Positions 27,023 to 37,558 are shown, counted from the first letter of the stretch. The stretch: 64,000 nt of DNA from Limnobaculum parvum (GCF_003096015.2 NZ_CP029185.2:2948001-3012000), one strand, 5' to 3'. Program-made: numbers and translations. The notes: generated by a model from the sequence alone, not told the origin.

Positions 27023-27744
27023 GCCTCTTTTTTATAACAATAATTAAAATAGGATTAATAATATCGACTATCTCCATTTATATTGTTTAAAAGGAGATCT
27101 CATAATCTGTTTGTATACCAATCACACCATAACTCCGACATATTTTAGTTATAGCAGATCAAATAAAGTTCAGATAGTACCCTCTCAGCGAAATTAACAC
27201 TCATAGCCTTGAGGATAGTCAGATACCCCACACCATATCAAACCGTGGTTATAAATCAGCATTAATTAAAATAGAAGATAAAATATAATTAAAAAACATA
27301 AAGATATGAAATAAACAAATGATATTATATAAATAAAAATGTCAATTAATAAATAAATGATTTCGTTATAAGGTATATTTTCCTAATACTTAAATTATGC
27401 CATTTACTATATATTTTCTGTTAATCAGCCGTGGTATTTAATCAATAATTCATGATATAGGTTCAATATATTAACGTTCGCATCATAAAATAACTCATTA
27501 AATCAGGAAAAAATAATTTTTTATCAATAGGCTCATTGCCGTTTGTTTATGCTTATACCGAAATTGAAACATTCACCAGCTTTAGTCTGATTTGGCTAGC
27601 ATGTCACAGTCGAACAGTCAGATTATGCAATCGATTGAAGCGACGGCCATTTTCCCTTTATTGCGAGAGATCTAGCAAATCTGACAGCTAGTTATTATCA
27701 ACACCTTATGCCATAACATACTTTTTCACACAGGGAAGATAATT
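27023..27744. other. 722-base AT-rich spacer without a supported gene
   Basis: Long AT-rich DNA between the divergent P450 and SH3b genes, of the kind silenced by H-NS in enterobacteria (inference). The only codon-like stretch is a 24-codon frame from ATG 27601, too short to support. The segment may be a scar of lost genes. Confidence 0.4.
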
Positions 27745-28305
27745 ATGGCCAGAGCTAAACATAGCAATATGATGATTACCATCATCGTCATCGCTGTTAT
27801 CGGATTCTTCTTCAAATCAGAAAAGCCAGCTTCTTCAGATAAATTGTCATCACAGACTACAACAGCGGCTTTATCACAGCCTTTATCGCCCCATCAAATC
27901 ACCCCATCATCACCTCAAACGCTGGCAATAACCCAATATGTAAAAGCCGAAAAGCTTAACGTACGCATTTCACCCAATGGAAAAGTTATTGCTTCACTTA
28001 AACAAGGGCAGAAAGTATCAGTCCATGAACAAAAAGATAGCTGGTCAAGGGTTACACCTGATAATGAGCCAGCCGGGTGGGTCTCTTCGGCTTTACTGTG
28101 TAATACCGCTAATTGCTATATCAGTCATCCACAAGCGGTCATCACACCCGTCACTCTGCGTTCTCAGCCAAAGCCACAGCCGGCTGCACGTTCTATCAAC
28201 TATTCAAACAGTGGATGTTCATGTTCTTCAGGGCGTATTTGTATTGGGCCTCGCGGTGGGCGGTATTGCATTACTTCCGGTGGAAATAAACGATATGGCG
28301 TTTAA
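27745..28305 (+). CDS. membrane-anchored SH3b protein with Cys/Gly tail
   Basis: A 186-residue protein with an N-terminal transmembrane or uncleaved signal segment (about 8-24), a Ser/Thr/Pro-rich spacer, and an SH3b domain (about 65-118; YVKAEKLNVRISPNGKVIA ... GWVSSALL), which in bacteria usually binds cell-wall peptides. The C-terminal tail has a dense motif, CSCSSGRICIGPRGGRYC followed by ITSGGNKRYG. This tail recurs in small enterobacterial SH3b proteins, but I know no function for it. GGGAAG precedes the ATG. A strong terminator follows. Periplasmic, cell-envelope role inferred. Confidence 0.75.
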   Translation: MARAKHSNMMITIIVIAVIGFFFKSEKPASSDKLSSQTTTAALSQPLSPHQITPSSPQTLAITQYVKAEKLNVRISPNGKVIASLKQGQKVSVHEQKDSWSRVTPDNEPAGWVSSALLCNTANCYISHPQAVITPVTLRSQPKPQPAARSINYSNSGCSCSSGRICIGPRGGRYCITSGGNKRYGV

Positions 28306-28316
28306 TCTGCATTAAA

Positions 28317-28349
28317 AAAAACAGCGTGCCACTAAAGCACGCTGTTTTT
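28317..28349. terminator. bidirectional terminator
   Basis: A perfect 13-bp stem, AAAAACAGCGTGC (28317-28329) with GCACGCTGTTTTT (28337-28349), around a 7-base loop, flanked by an A-tract and a T-tract. It serves the SH3b gene on the plus strand and the 924-residue autotransporter on the minus strand. Confidence 0.9.
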
Positions 28350-28405
28350 ATTCGGTTTTGCGATAACCTTTCATTACCGCAAACCACGTTTTAAATACCC
28401 ACTAT

Positions 28406-31180
28406 TTAGAAGCTATATTTCATACCCACCATTCCCTGAGTATCACGATAGGTATCACTGCCAAACTGCTGACCTACGTTAATCCAAGAAGTGATGTTGT
28501 TATTCCACTTACCTTCCACACCCAATTTCACTTCAGCCAGGTCTTTTGCACCTTTCTGAGAGTCAGATAAACCACCGATATTCACTGCATAGTTATCGGT
28601 GTTATGTAACCAGTTCAGTTCCAGGAAAGGTTCAAACTCGCGGTTTTTACCATCGTCCACATGGCTGTGGCCGTTGGCATAAGTACGAATACCTAAACGG
28701 GTCATCAGGTTACTATCCGTATCATCTTTTATCCGGGTGCCAGTACTGTCGGTTCGGTCATTCGCGCTAACGCCCATCCAAACGATTTGTGCTTTAGGCT
28801 GTAACCAATAACTGGCATTTTCGCTTTGCCCCAGCTTAAAGCTATAACCACTTTCTATTGAAGCCGTCACACCGCGAGATTTATAGTTTTCAGTCTTGGC
28901 ATTATTGCCGCTGACTTCGTTATCGAACCAGTTATACAGTACCCAAGTATCAACATAAGTACCCGTTTTGTCTTCGTTATTGGCATACCAAGTACCATAA
29001 AGTCCGGCACTGTAACCATCAACGCTTCCTTTAGATGAATAAAAGTTCGAATCGGTGTGGCTATGATTATTCGCATAACCGGCCATTACCCCCAGCAGCC
29101 AACGATCTAAACCATCGTTGCTCCACTGAGCTAAATCGCCGCCCATTTGCATCACGTAGCGGCTACCCGTGGTTTTTAACTGACCGCTACCATCATGGAA
29201 ACTGTTGTATCCACCAACATGACGCATCCACATACTGGTGACTTTCTTCTCACCGGTTAACGCATCAATATATTGCGTCTCACCTAAGCGATCGTGTAAC
29301 CGTGTGATAAACATGGTATTAGCTGCCGCTAGGTTAGCAATGTAGCTACCAAATTCCTCACGATAGAATGGTGTAACGACCACAGGTTCAATATTCGGCG
29401 TTGGATCGGGTGTTGGATCAGGTGTTGGACCTGGAGTCGGAATCGGATCCGGCGTAGGATCGGGATCCGGAGTTGGTTCAGGCTCTATCGTCGAAATCAA
29501 ATACCAGTTTTTAGGATTAGCACCGGTAATTGAGCTACCTGGACGAACAAAATAGTTATAAGGGCCTGCAAAAATACGCTTACTGTTGCTGAAAGTTCCG
29601 GCTGAATTACCCGCAACGGTAATAATTTCGATCCCAATATTGGTTAGTGCGCCATTGCCGCCAATATGATTAATCTGTACATCAGTCTGACCTGAGGTAT
29701 CGCCTTTCACCACCATCTTATCCGTATCGGAGCTATCATCCCCTAATACGGTGTTCAGGATCAGTGTGCCGCCATTACCGTTAAAGTTATTGTCAACGGT
29801 TAGGATTTTCGGCGTAAAAGTGCCTCCGGCTGCGGGTTCACTATATTTCAGTCTAGAATTGGTTAAGGTCAGATTAGTGACTTCAGAATCACCAGTCATG
29901 TTCCAGATGCTATTTGCACCATCAATATTTAAATTAATAACGCCAAGATTATCCGTAACGTTAGCATTGCTGGCATCTTTATAGGTGTACTGACTGACCG
30001 CTGCGGTACCAGTAAATTGACTATCGTCTTTCATGCTGAGATCGATAAGACCCGATTCCGCATACAACTTGCCATCAAGATGATAGATACCCGAGGTCAA
30101 AGAGGTGACTTTAGCCGCCTCGTTAACTACTGTTCCTGCACCATCATAAAGTTTGTCATCAGTACCGGTATAGTAGTTAGTTTGAGCGGAGGTAATAACG
30201 GAACCATCACCCAGCGTATGCATCACATAGGCGGTATCCGCTTGTTCCGGGGCAATAGTGATATCCCCTGTCAGTTCAATTCTTCCACCTAACGCATTAA
30301 AATTATTGTCTGACGTTAATTTCTTCTCGGCGCGCAGCGCATCAGCACCCGTACCGGTGGTAGAAACCGTTGTTGCTCCAGTAGTACCCTGTAGCTGAAT
30401 CACACCGCCTTTATTGGCATAAACCGCATAGGCGTTATTACCGGTTGTTTTGATGGTGCTTCCTGAACCAATAATAGCGACAGCATTGGTTCCTTTTGCC
30501 GTACCGTTGGTTGATACGCTATCACGGTTACCTGCATACACAGCATAACCAATAGCATTCGAGCTATTACCACCCGTACCACCCGCCTCTATATTTGACT
30601 TATCACCAACATAGGCCAAATTATAGAAAGGTGCCTGAGAGGTTAAATTAACACGAACAGCAACGCCATTTTTTACTGTGACATTGCTCTCCTTACCGAG
30701 ATAAACCCGGCCATAACCAGCGCCTGCGGCAGGGCTTTGGGCAACGTTAATACCGTTACTGTTACTGCCTTTTGCCGTGATGATGGCGCGATCGCCCGCA
30801 ATAACCGTATAAACACCATTGGTGGAAGCTGTTCCATTCGTGCGAATCGCGTCAACCGAGCTGCCTGATGTAGTAACCGATAAATCAGTGCCAAAAATAA
30901 AAGCCGGGTGAGGACCATTCATGGCGAAATAGATACCATTGGTATTATTGGTTTCACTTCCCGTACCAAATATGGTCTTACTCCCTGACGTAGTAATCGT
31001 TACATTATTGCCACAGTTATTGGATACCGCATAAGCGCCACCAAACACCGTTGTATTAGTAATCGTTGCACCATTGCCACAAGGCACATTGGCATCAGCC
31101 AATACGGAAAAACTCATAAAAGGTAAAAGGAAACCAACAGAAAGGATAGATTCGGTGATAGCATTTCTTCTAAATTTCAT
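28406..31180 (-). CDS. autotransporter (type Va), 924 aa
   Basis: A secreted or surface protein with an N-terminal signal peptide (about 1-29, ending SVLA), a passenger (about 30-560) rich in Asn, Gly, Thr and Ser with short beta-helix-like repeats (for example GSGSTIKTTGNNAYAVYANK), an Asp-Pro-Thr-Pro repeat linker (about 562-597), and a C-terminal autotransporter barrel (about 650-924) ending in Phe (GMVGMKYSF). The Pro-rich linker and the simple passenger distinguish it from the two larger autotransporters upstream. The ribosome site AGGAG precedes the ATG. Two Cys near residues 34 and 56 lie at the N-terminal end of the passenger. Adhesin or biofilm function is likely from the class, not shown. 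Confidence 0.92.
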   Translation of the reverse strand: MKFRRNAITESILSVGFLLPFMSFSVLADANVPCGNGATITNTTVFGGAYAVSNNCGNNVTITTSGSKTIFGTGSETNNTNGIYFAMNGPHPAFIFGTDLSVTTSGSSVDAIRTNGTASTNGVYTVIAGDRAIITAKGSNSNGINVAQSPAAGAGYGRVYLGKESNVTVKNGVAVRVNLTSQAPFYNLAYVGDKSNIEAGGTGGNSSNAIGYAVYAGNRDSVSTNGTAKGTNAVAIIGSGSTIKTTGNNAYAVYANKGGVIQLQGTTGATTVSTTGTGADALRAEKKLTSDNNFNALGGRIELTGDITIAPEQADTAYVMHTLGDGSVITSAQTNYYTGTDDKLYDGAGTVVNEAAKVTSLTSGIYHLDGKLYAESGLIDLSMKDDSQFTGTAAVSQYTYKDASNANVTDNLGVINLNIDGANSIWNMTGDSEVTNLTLTNSRLKYSEPAAGGTFTPKILTVDNNFNGNGGTLILNTVLGDDSSDTDKMVVKGDTSGQTDVQINHIGGNGALTNIGIEIITVAGNSAGTFSNSKRIFAGPYNYFVRPGSSITGANPKNWYLISTIEPEPTPDPDPTPDPIPTPGPTPDPTPDPTPNIEPVVVTPFYREEFGSYIANLAAANTMFITRLHDRLGETQYIDALTGEKKVTSMWMRHVGGYNSFHDGSGQLKTTGSRYVMQMGGDLAQWSNDGLDRWLLGVMAGYANNHSHTDSNFYSSKGSVDGYSAGLYGTWYANNEDKTGTYVDTWVLYNWFDNEVSGNNAKTENYKSRGVTASIESGYSFKLGQSENASYWLQPKAQIVWMGVSANDRTDSTGTRIKDDTDSNLMTRLGIRTYANGHSHVDDGKNREFEPFLELNWLHNTDNYAVNIGGLSDSQKGAKDLAEVKLGVEGKWNNNITSWINVGQQFGSDTYRDTQGMVGMKYSF
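29391..29490 (-). repeat. Pro-Thr/Asp-Pro repeat linker of the 924-aa autotransporter
   Basis: Direct degenerate repeats of about 12 bases encoding (Asp/Glu)-Pro-Thr-Pro units, between passenger and barrel. Such repeats can change length by slippage. They form an extended stalk or hinge. Confidence 0.75.
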
Positions 31181-31786
31181 TTTTACTCCTGTAAAAAAAT
31201 GAAAAAAACAAGGAAACTTATTTATATTTAGCTAATACCACATTGCACGAGCGCATTATAATTAAAATACAATAATTTAAAATAGCAACAAATTCATATT
31301 CTATTTAACCCAATCAATTAAAACATTAACTCATTGTTTAATAATCTTTTTTAGTATTGTAAATGTTCAAATTTAAAATTTAATTCATATTTATAAATCG
31401 ATAAGAAAATAGAACAACATAATAAAATTATAGAAAATAAATTATAAATACCCTTAAAAAACAAATGAATCCAAAAAAATCACCACATTAAAATAGGTAA
31501 TTAAAATACATTTACCTTCCATCTTTAATTCACAAATTAACAACATTTTTCATTTAAAAAAATCAACATGAAAAGTATCGTTTTATAAGAAATTACATTC
31601 TCTATTTTTGATATTGATGAAGGGATAATGTAGGAAAATATTAAGTTACATTGAGAAAAAACGGTTTCCTAATTTCTCAATATAAACGGCAGGTATTGTT
31701 CATTGATAGGCAAAAAAGAGCCATAAAAAAACGGCGTGTCATTAATGACACGCCGTTGATTGTTGTATTACTTCGTCAGTTTTTAA
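31181..31786. other. AT-rich spacer between autotransporter genes
   Basis: About 600 very AT-rich bases upstream of the 924-residue autotransporter. It should contain that gene's promoter, and at its far end the terminator of the 1630-residue gene (31725-31757). No gene is seen. Confidence 0.5.
31725..31757 (-). terminator. terminator of the 1630-aa autotransporter
   Basis: AACGGCGTGTCATTAATGAC and its continuation to 31757 form a perfect palindrome (31730-31757). On the minus strand it is followed by TTTTTT, giving a strong intrinsic terminator 30 bases after the stop. Confidence 0.9.
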
Positions 31787-34700
31787 TTAAAACGCGTAAC
31801 GAACGTTAATACCACCCTGCATACTACGATAACTCTGGTCGCCAACCTGACCACCTACACTGACTGTCGTACTCCAGTTATTGTCAAACTCGCTCTGGAG
31901 ACCCAGTTTCAGTTCAGCACGGTTCTTCGGCATATCTTGTTTAACGGTATCTTCGCCCGTTTTAACAGAAGCACCGTCTTTGCTGTACCACCAGTTAACT
32001 TCTGCAAACGGACGGTGAGTATAGCTCTCACCTTTGATCTTGCCCGTTAAACGAGAACCTAAACGAGTACTCCAGTTATCATTATTCTGACCATCAACTT
32101 TGATTTTGCTAGAGTCAACAAAACTATCCGCTGCGTAGTCGTTATAAACAACTTGAGCCTGAGGGATTAAGCGCCATTCGTTCATGGTATTATCGTTAAG
32201 TACGAAGCTGTAACCGGTTTCCAGTGATGACGTCATCGAAGTAGAGTCATACTTGTTTGTTGATCTCAACTCACCGCTGGCGGTGTTATTGTACCAACCA
32301 TACTGAGACCAACCATCAAGGTAGGCACCTTTCTGATCTTTAGCATCAGCAAACCAAGTCGCATAAACACCCAGACTGAAACCTTCAACAGTACCCGTAG
32401 CGTTATGTTGCTCACCGTTCATATTGGCCTTGCTGTTGGTATCAGAGTCCACATCACCCCAGCTTCCCATCACACCAATAACCGTGCCGGCATCACCTGC
32501 GGTATAGCTCAGTAAGTCGCCACCAACCTGAATCAGCGTGTAATCGCTGTTCGTATCAAGAGCACCGTTACCGGCTTTATTCTCAACGCGACCACCGATA
32601 ATACGGCCCCATGCACTGCTGTCAGCACTTCTGAACTGGCTACCCTGACGGTCAAACAGCGTCAGTGATTGTAATACGCTAGCCATTGACTGGTTGCTTA
32701 AATAGATACCTGCTTCAGGACGCAGTTGCGGCTTGTTCTCTGGTCCAACAGAACGCAGATACCAGTTACCGTTTGCTTCATACGGAAGTCCCTGATACAG
32801 GCTGTATTCATAAGCACCCGCCACAACACGGTTAGCCAATGTGAACTGACCGTTTGATTGTCCACCAACGCTGATAACTTCGATGCCCTTCTTAGTTTGA
32901 GCACCTTCACCACCGGCATTGTTCACCACGACGTTAGTGTTACCAGAGGTATCACCAGAGATAATCAGCTTATCGGTAATAGAATTATCACCACTCAGCA
33001 CGGTACTCAGGGTTAACAGACCATTGTTACCAATGTAGTTACCTTTTACGATGGTTTGACTACGTGGATCCGGGCTAGCCATGCGGATTTCACCGTTGTT
33101 AGTGAAATCACCACCAATCGTAAAGTTACCTGCTGGTTCTGCAGCATAACCGTTCGCCGCATCAGCCGTTGCCAGTAAACCGTGGTTGATAACGCTGCCA
33201 TTCACGCCGCCATAACCACCCAGCTCTGCACCTTCAGCAATGGTGACCACATTAGCACTTTCCAGTACCGCATTGTTCAGCAGGGTCATATAACCCGCAT
33301 TAATGTTGGTAGTACCTTGATAGGTTTGGCTGTTATCAATCAGTAATTGACCACTGCCTTCCTTAACCAGATTACCTGCACCGCTGATAACACCGCTGAA
33401 GGTATTATTCACGTCATTAGTGGTCGTTAATGTTGCGCTACCTAATGTTACCTTACCAGCACCGTTAAGGTTGTTAACGTGTTGATCAAAGTTGTTTAGA
33501 TCGAACGTTCCGCCATCGGCTACGGTCAACTGTGAGCTCTTAGCAATAACATCAACGTTTCCTGCACGCAATGTACCTGAATTAACCAAGGTTGCGCCGG
33601 TATAGGTGTTCGCGCCAGACAGTTGAAGTGTACCTTCACCCGCTTTAGTCAGCGTTTTGCCATCCCAACCGGTTGCCGCATTGGCTGCTTCATCCGCCAG
33701 TACTACACCCAGATCGAAGAACTCTTTCTGGTCAGCCAGCGTGAAGGTACCCTGTGCTTTCTCTGGCGCTTTAGACTCAGCCGCGAACCAAGAAAGACCA
33801 AGACCAATACTGTAGTTCTGATCGTCATGAATTGGCGTCAACGTCAGATAATCAACTTCGCTAGCCGCGCCGCCAACAGAAACCGATTTAAAATCACCCG
33901 TCAGTTTACCTGCTGCTGAAGTGGTGATAACACGGAACTCATTACTTTCTAATTCTGTACTGTTCATAGTGGCAGGAACGCTATAACCGGACAGGTTAAA
34001 GGTTGCACCGCTACCAATTTCAGCCGATTTTGCCGTCACAACAGAAGCAGCATTACCGGCAGTCACTTCAAACTTGCCGTCGATTTTGAATTTATCAGCA
34101 ACCGCCAGAGTCGCATCTGCCGCCATTGATAAGGTAGCTTCTGCATCGCTGGTTACGTTAGCCGCGTTAAAATCACCCGCTTGTTCAAAACGTAATGTGC
34201 CTGCTTTCACATTAACATTACCCTGGCTGGAGCCATCGTGGGTTAATGTCGCTTTACCGCTACCGGTTTTATTCAGCGTACCCTTACCAGACAAGGCATT
34301 CGCTAACACTTCATCGTTGGCGAAATCGAGCTGTAAAGTGCCGTCATTGACGATATCTCCACTGCTTAACGCTTTACTTTGTGTTGCCACTAAAGTGCCG
34401 GCCTTAACGTTGGTACCGCCTTGATAGGTATTTTCAGCCGTCAGCGTCAGTGAACCAGAACCGTCTTTAGTCAGGCTGCCGTCACCACTAATAATACCGT
34501 CATAGGTAGTAGCATCAGTGTCTTTAACCGTTAAGTTGCCGGTGCCCATCGTGATAGAGCCGGTTCCACTCAGGCTTTTTACCGTTTGATCAAAGTTATT
34601 CAGATCAAATACGCCTGCGGTCATTTTCAGGCCGGAGCTGGCAGCAATGATATCAACGATATTTGCCTTCAACGTACCGCCATCAATGGTGGTTTCACCA

Positions 34701-36679
34701 GTAAAGCTGTTAGTTTTGGTCAGTACCAACGTACCGTCGCCCGCTTTGTTCAATGAACCAGCATCTTGCAACAGAGCATCCATCACCAGTTCGTTACCCG
34801 CGTCAACATTCGCTACGGTGATGTTCGCTGCACTATTACTTAAAGAAATAATCGGAGCAACCAAAGTACCCGAACCGATGAACAGGCCTGCGGTTGAAAC
34901 GACATTGTTAGCACCTGCCGTCAGATTGAAGGTACCACCGTTAGTCAGTACGGTACCGCCTGCGTTGATATTAATGCCTTTAGCCGTCAGCGTAGTCTTG
35001 TCGTCACCCTGAAGTGTTGCACCGTCATTAACGGCAAAAGTACCAAATTCTACGTTACCGTAGCTAACACCATCTACTAACGTGAACTTTCCGCCGTTGA
35101 CGTTGGTGTTGTTTTTAATATCAGAGTTATATAACGCATCACCTGGGTTGCTGCTGTTACCATGGAAAATCACTTCACCGTCACCGGTCTTATTGATTTC
35201 CATTTTTGCGCTGGAAACAGAGGCAATTGGATCATAGAAATGAATCAATTTACCCGCAGCAGTATCCATATTCAGGCTGCCTGAGCCGCCCAGATAAATG
35301 GCGTTAGGATCGCCCGTGCCAGCTACCGGTGCATAGATGCCATTACCAATGTCGGTAAAGGTTGCGCCCTGACGGTTGCCTTGGAATACAATATCGCCAT
35401 CTTTAGCATTCAGGTTAATGGTACCGCCTTCCAGATAGATAGCACCGCCCTGAGTTTTCGCCACGTTGTTGGTAAAGGTTGAGCCTGAGCCCAGATTTAT
35501 TATGGCCTTAGGACCGACATCGTAATAAATCGCACCGCCGTAAGCATCGCCAGTTAATGAATAAACGTAGTTACCGTCAAAATTGGCCGCTCCGTTGAAG
35601 TTCATCAGGTAGCTGTAGTCACCACCATTACCATAAGCACTGACTGCGCCACCCAATGCATTACGGTTATTTTTTGCTTCAACAACAAAGTTGTTCTTGA
35701 AAGAAACCGCATTATTGAAATTCAGCTTGACGCCTTCGGAACCCGGATTCAGGTAACCGATGTTGATGGCACCACCACGAGAATGTTGGTCATTAACGTG
35801 ATTCGGGTATTCAAAAGAATCTACCGTCGAACCATAGACATAGTTTCCGGTGAAATTGGTTGGCCCGTTAAACGTCAGGGCCGCAGAACCACCCCAGGAA
35901 TCGATAGCACCACCAAAAACAGAAGAATGGTTATTGATGAAATTGGCTTCGCCATTAAAATTCATCACGCTACCATTGGTATCGTATAGTGTTACTGCTC
36001 CACCATAGTTACCGGTCCAGTTACTATCAAAAGTCACTTTACCGTTGAAATTCATGGTGTTATTAGAATAAAGTCCGACTGCCCCTGGTTGATCCCACAA
36101 TCCGTGGTTGCCCTTGAACAACAAGCCAGCTGCACCACCGTCAACATTCATTACGGAACCTGTGCCGCCACGAATAGACAGGATAGGACCGTAGTCTGCT
36201 GACGCCCCTGAGGCATAGTCAGTTGGGCCGATATCGAGGAAAGTAGTCCCTTCCAGATTAAGGTTAACCGTTGTCTTCGATGAATCGATCTTAACCAGAG
36301 TAGAACGCGCCCCGGTAAACGGATCCGCAGTAATCGTAGCGTTCTTAATAGCGATGGTATCCAGCGCTTCGTCGATATCGAATAAACGCTGTCCGCTGCT
36401 AGTACCAATGGTGATAACTTTACCATTACCATCAATCGCGATAGTCGATTTACCTGCGGCATTAATATTAAAAGCCGTCTTCCAAGTAACATCACCATTC
36501 AACAAGAGATCATACGCACCCGTATTCAAACCGTTAGCGTAAATATCCTGACCTTCGGTCAATGTTGTTTGCGCCCCAGTGGCACCCATTGATACGCCCA
36601 AGTACACCGCAGGGAAAGAGAATACAATGGCTTTATGAAGAGAATTAAATCTATATTTACCGTCGAGTCTTTTTTTCAT
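31787..36679 (-). CDS. autotransporter adhesin with Pmp-like motifs, 1630 aa
   Basis: A type Va autotransporter. The signal peptide has a long basic N-region (about 1-36). Residues about 210-430 carry alternating FxxN and GGA[IV] motifs (FINNHSSVFGGAI, FTGN, RGGAI, FKNN, LGGAV, FDGN, YGGAI, FTNN, QGGAI), as in chlamydial Pmp proteins. The middle has several autotransporter-associated beta-strand repeats of the type LTKxGxGTLxLxxxNTYTGxT. The tail has a PATR-rich segment, a WGRIIGG-bordered barrel (about 1330-1630) and terminal Phe. Head and tail closely resemble the 7444-residue protein upstream, but the giant repeat array is absent; only one related unit is present (about 33400-34300). Surface adhesion is inferred. 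Confidence 0.93.
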   Translation of the reverse strand: MKKRLDGKYRFNSLHKAIVFSFPAVYLGVSMGATGAQTTLTEGQDIYANGLNTGAYDLLLNGDVTWKTAFNINAAGKSTIAIDGNGKVITIGTSSGQRLFDIDEALDTIAIKNATITADPFTGARSTLVKIDSSKTTVNLNLEGTTFLDIGPTDYASGASADYGPILSIRGGTGSVMNVDGGAAGLLFKGNHGLWDQPGAVGLYSNNTMNFNGKVTFDSNWTGNYGGAVTLYDTNGSVMNFNGEANFINNHSSVFGGAIDSWGGSAALTFNGPTNFTGNYVYGSTVDSFEYPNHVNDQHSRGGAINIGYLNPGSEGVKLNFNNAVSFKNNFVVEAKNNRNALGGAVSAYGNGGDYSYLMNFNGAANFDGNYVYSLTGDAYGGAIYYDVGPKAIINLGSGSTFTNNVAKTQGGAIYLEGGTINLNAKDGDIVFQGNRQGATFTDIGNGIYAPVAGTGDPNAIYLGGSGSLNMDTAAGKLIHFYDPIASVSSAKMEINKTGDGEVIFHGNSSNPGDALYNSDIKNNTNVNGGKFTLVDGVSYGNVEFGTFAVNDGATLQGDDKTTLTAKGININAGGTVLTNGGTFNLTAGANNVVSTAGLFIGSGTLVAPIISLSNSAANITVANVDAGNELVMDALLQDAGSLNKAGDGTLVLTKTNSFTGETTIDGGTLKANIVDIIAASSGLKMTAGVFDLNNFDQTVKSLSGTGSITMGTGNLTVKDTDATTYDGIISGDGSLTKDGSGSLTLTAENTYQGGTNVKAGTLVATQSKALSSGDIVNDGTLQLDFANDEVLANALSGKGTLNKTGSGKATLTHDGSSQGNVNVKAGTLRFEQAGDFNAANVTSDAEATLSMAADATLAVADKFKIDGKFEVTAGNAASVVTAKSAEIGSGATFNLSGYSVPATMNSTELESNEFRVITTSAAGKLTGDFKSVSVGGAASEVDYLTLTPIHDDQNYSIGLGLSWFAAESKAPEKAQGTFTLADQKEFFDLGVVLADEAANAATGWDGKTLTKAGEGTLQLSGANTYTGATLVNSGTLRAGNVDVIAKSSQLTVADGGTFDLNNFDQHVNNLNGAGKVTLGSATLTTTNDVNNTFSGVISGAGNLVKEGSGQLLIDNSQTYQGTTNINAGYMTLLNNAVLESANVVTIAEGAELGGYGGVNGSVINHGLLATADAANGYAAEPAGNFTIGGDFTNNGEIRMASPDPRSQTIVKGNYIGNNGLLTLSTVLSGDNSITDKLIISGDTSGNTNVVVNNAGGEGAQTKKGIEVISVGGQSNGQFTLANRVVAGAYEYSLYQGLPYEANGNWYLRSVGPENKPQLRPEAGIYLSNQSMASVLQSLTLFDRQGSQFRSADSSAWGRIIGGRVENKAGNGALDTNSDYTLIQVGGDLLSYTAGDAGTVIGVMGSWGDVDSDTNSKANMNGEQHNATGTVEGFSLGVYATWFADAKDQKGAYLDGWSQYGWYNNTASGELRSTNKYDSTSMTSSLETGYSFVLNDNTMNEWRLIPQAQVVYNDYAADSFVDSSKIKVDGQNNDNWSTRLGSRLTGKIKGESYTHRPFAEVNWWYSKDGASVKTGEDTVKQDMPKNRAELKLGLQSEFDNNWSTTVSVGGQVGDQSYRSMQGGINVRYAF

Positions 36680-37120
36680 CCTAGTATTCCTAATTAAATC
36701 GTCCTTTTCGACACATGAATAAATTCAGGTAACAACCTGATTTACTTACCTGATATACAAAATAAATATTGTCTAAAAATAACACTAATCATAAGGATTC
36801 GAGTTATTAATACATTGACTGTAAAATTAAAGAGCACTAAATAACCGCACTTCATATATGTAATAAAGAAGTGTGTTATTATCGTCTTTAACAAGCACAT
36901 CAATAACCCAATATGGGTAATAAATAATAGAAGACCAATTTTCAATATATTGAAATCATATTGTGAAAACATAATTTCAAATATTATGCTTACTATTCAT
37001 TAGCATAAATATAGCCTTTCCAGAGTGGATTCAGAAGAATCCATGATCGACGCAATACTGGCTATCGCCTTGCAGTGAGAATGAAACATACTCAACTCAT
37101 CCCTGAATCTATATAAACGC

Positions 37121-37151
37121 CCTATAGCCCAATTATCAATTGGGCTATAGG
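37121..37151. repeat. perfect 14-bp inverted repeat (orphan hairpin)
   Basis: CCTATAGCCCAATT (37121-37134) and AATTGGGCTATAGG (37138-37151) pair perfectly around three bases. There is no T-run on either side, and it is not next to a gene end. It may be a relic terminator, an operator or the end of a lost element. Confidence 0.6.
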
Positions 37152-37524
37152 TTAATAAAACGACACGATCATTAATAACATAATATTAACTATCGAACCT
37201 AATAAAACTAGGCTATGGGTCATGGTAGCATGAGATTTTTAACGCTCTCAAGTAAGAATTCCCTTATATCCAAAAATAGCCATTTCAATATATTTAATTT
37301 GCAACACATCATATTTAGAACACCCGAAAAATACACCCCAAAAATATACAACACATTAAAACTAACTTATTGAATCTCTTTCTGTAAAATAAGCGAACAG
37401 ACTGTGACCCCTTTCTCAAAATAAAGGCCATGCTGTATCTATATTTAAAAAATAATAAAAATCACTGTACCTATAAAAAATCTATTTATAGGTCAAAATT
37501 CATTCTAATGGCCTAAAAAATAAA

Positions 37525-37558
37525 AAAACCGGTGCATCGTTAATGACACACCGGTTTT
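37525..37558 (-). terminator. terminator of the giant autotransporter gene
   Basis: AAAACCGGTG (37525-37534) pairs with CACCGGTTTT (37549-37558), with an A-tract on the left that becomes a T-run on the minus strand. The loop (CATCGTTAATGACA) resembles that of the terminator at 31730-31757, consistent with duplication of the two genes. Confidence 0.8.

Noticed and set aside
27601..27675. 24-codon frame beginning ATG 27601
   Set aside because: Too short, no good ribosome site; could be a decayed gene start but nothing supports it.
36742..36972. 76-codon minus-strand hydrophobic frame
   Set aside because: Hydrophobic composition expected from AT-rich DNA; no ribosome site; lies in a promoter-containing spacer.
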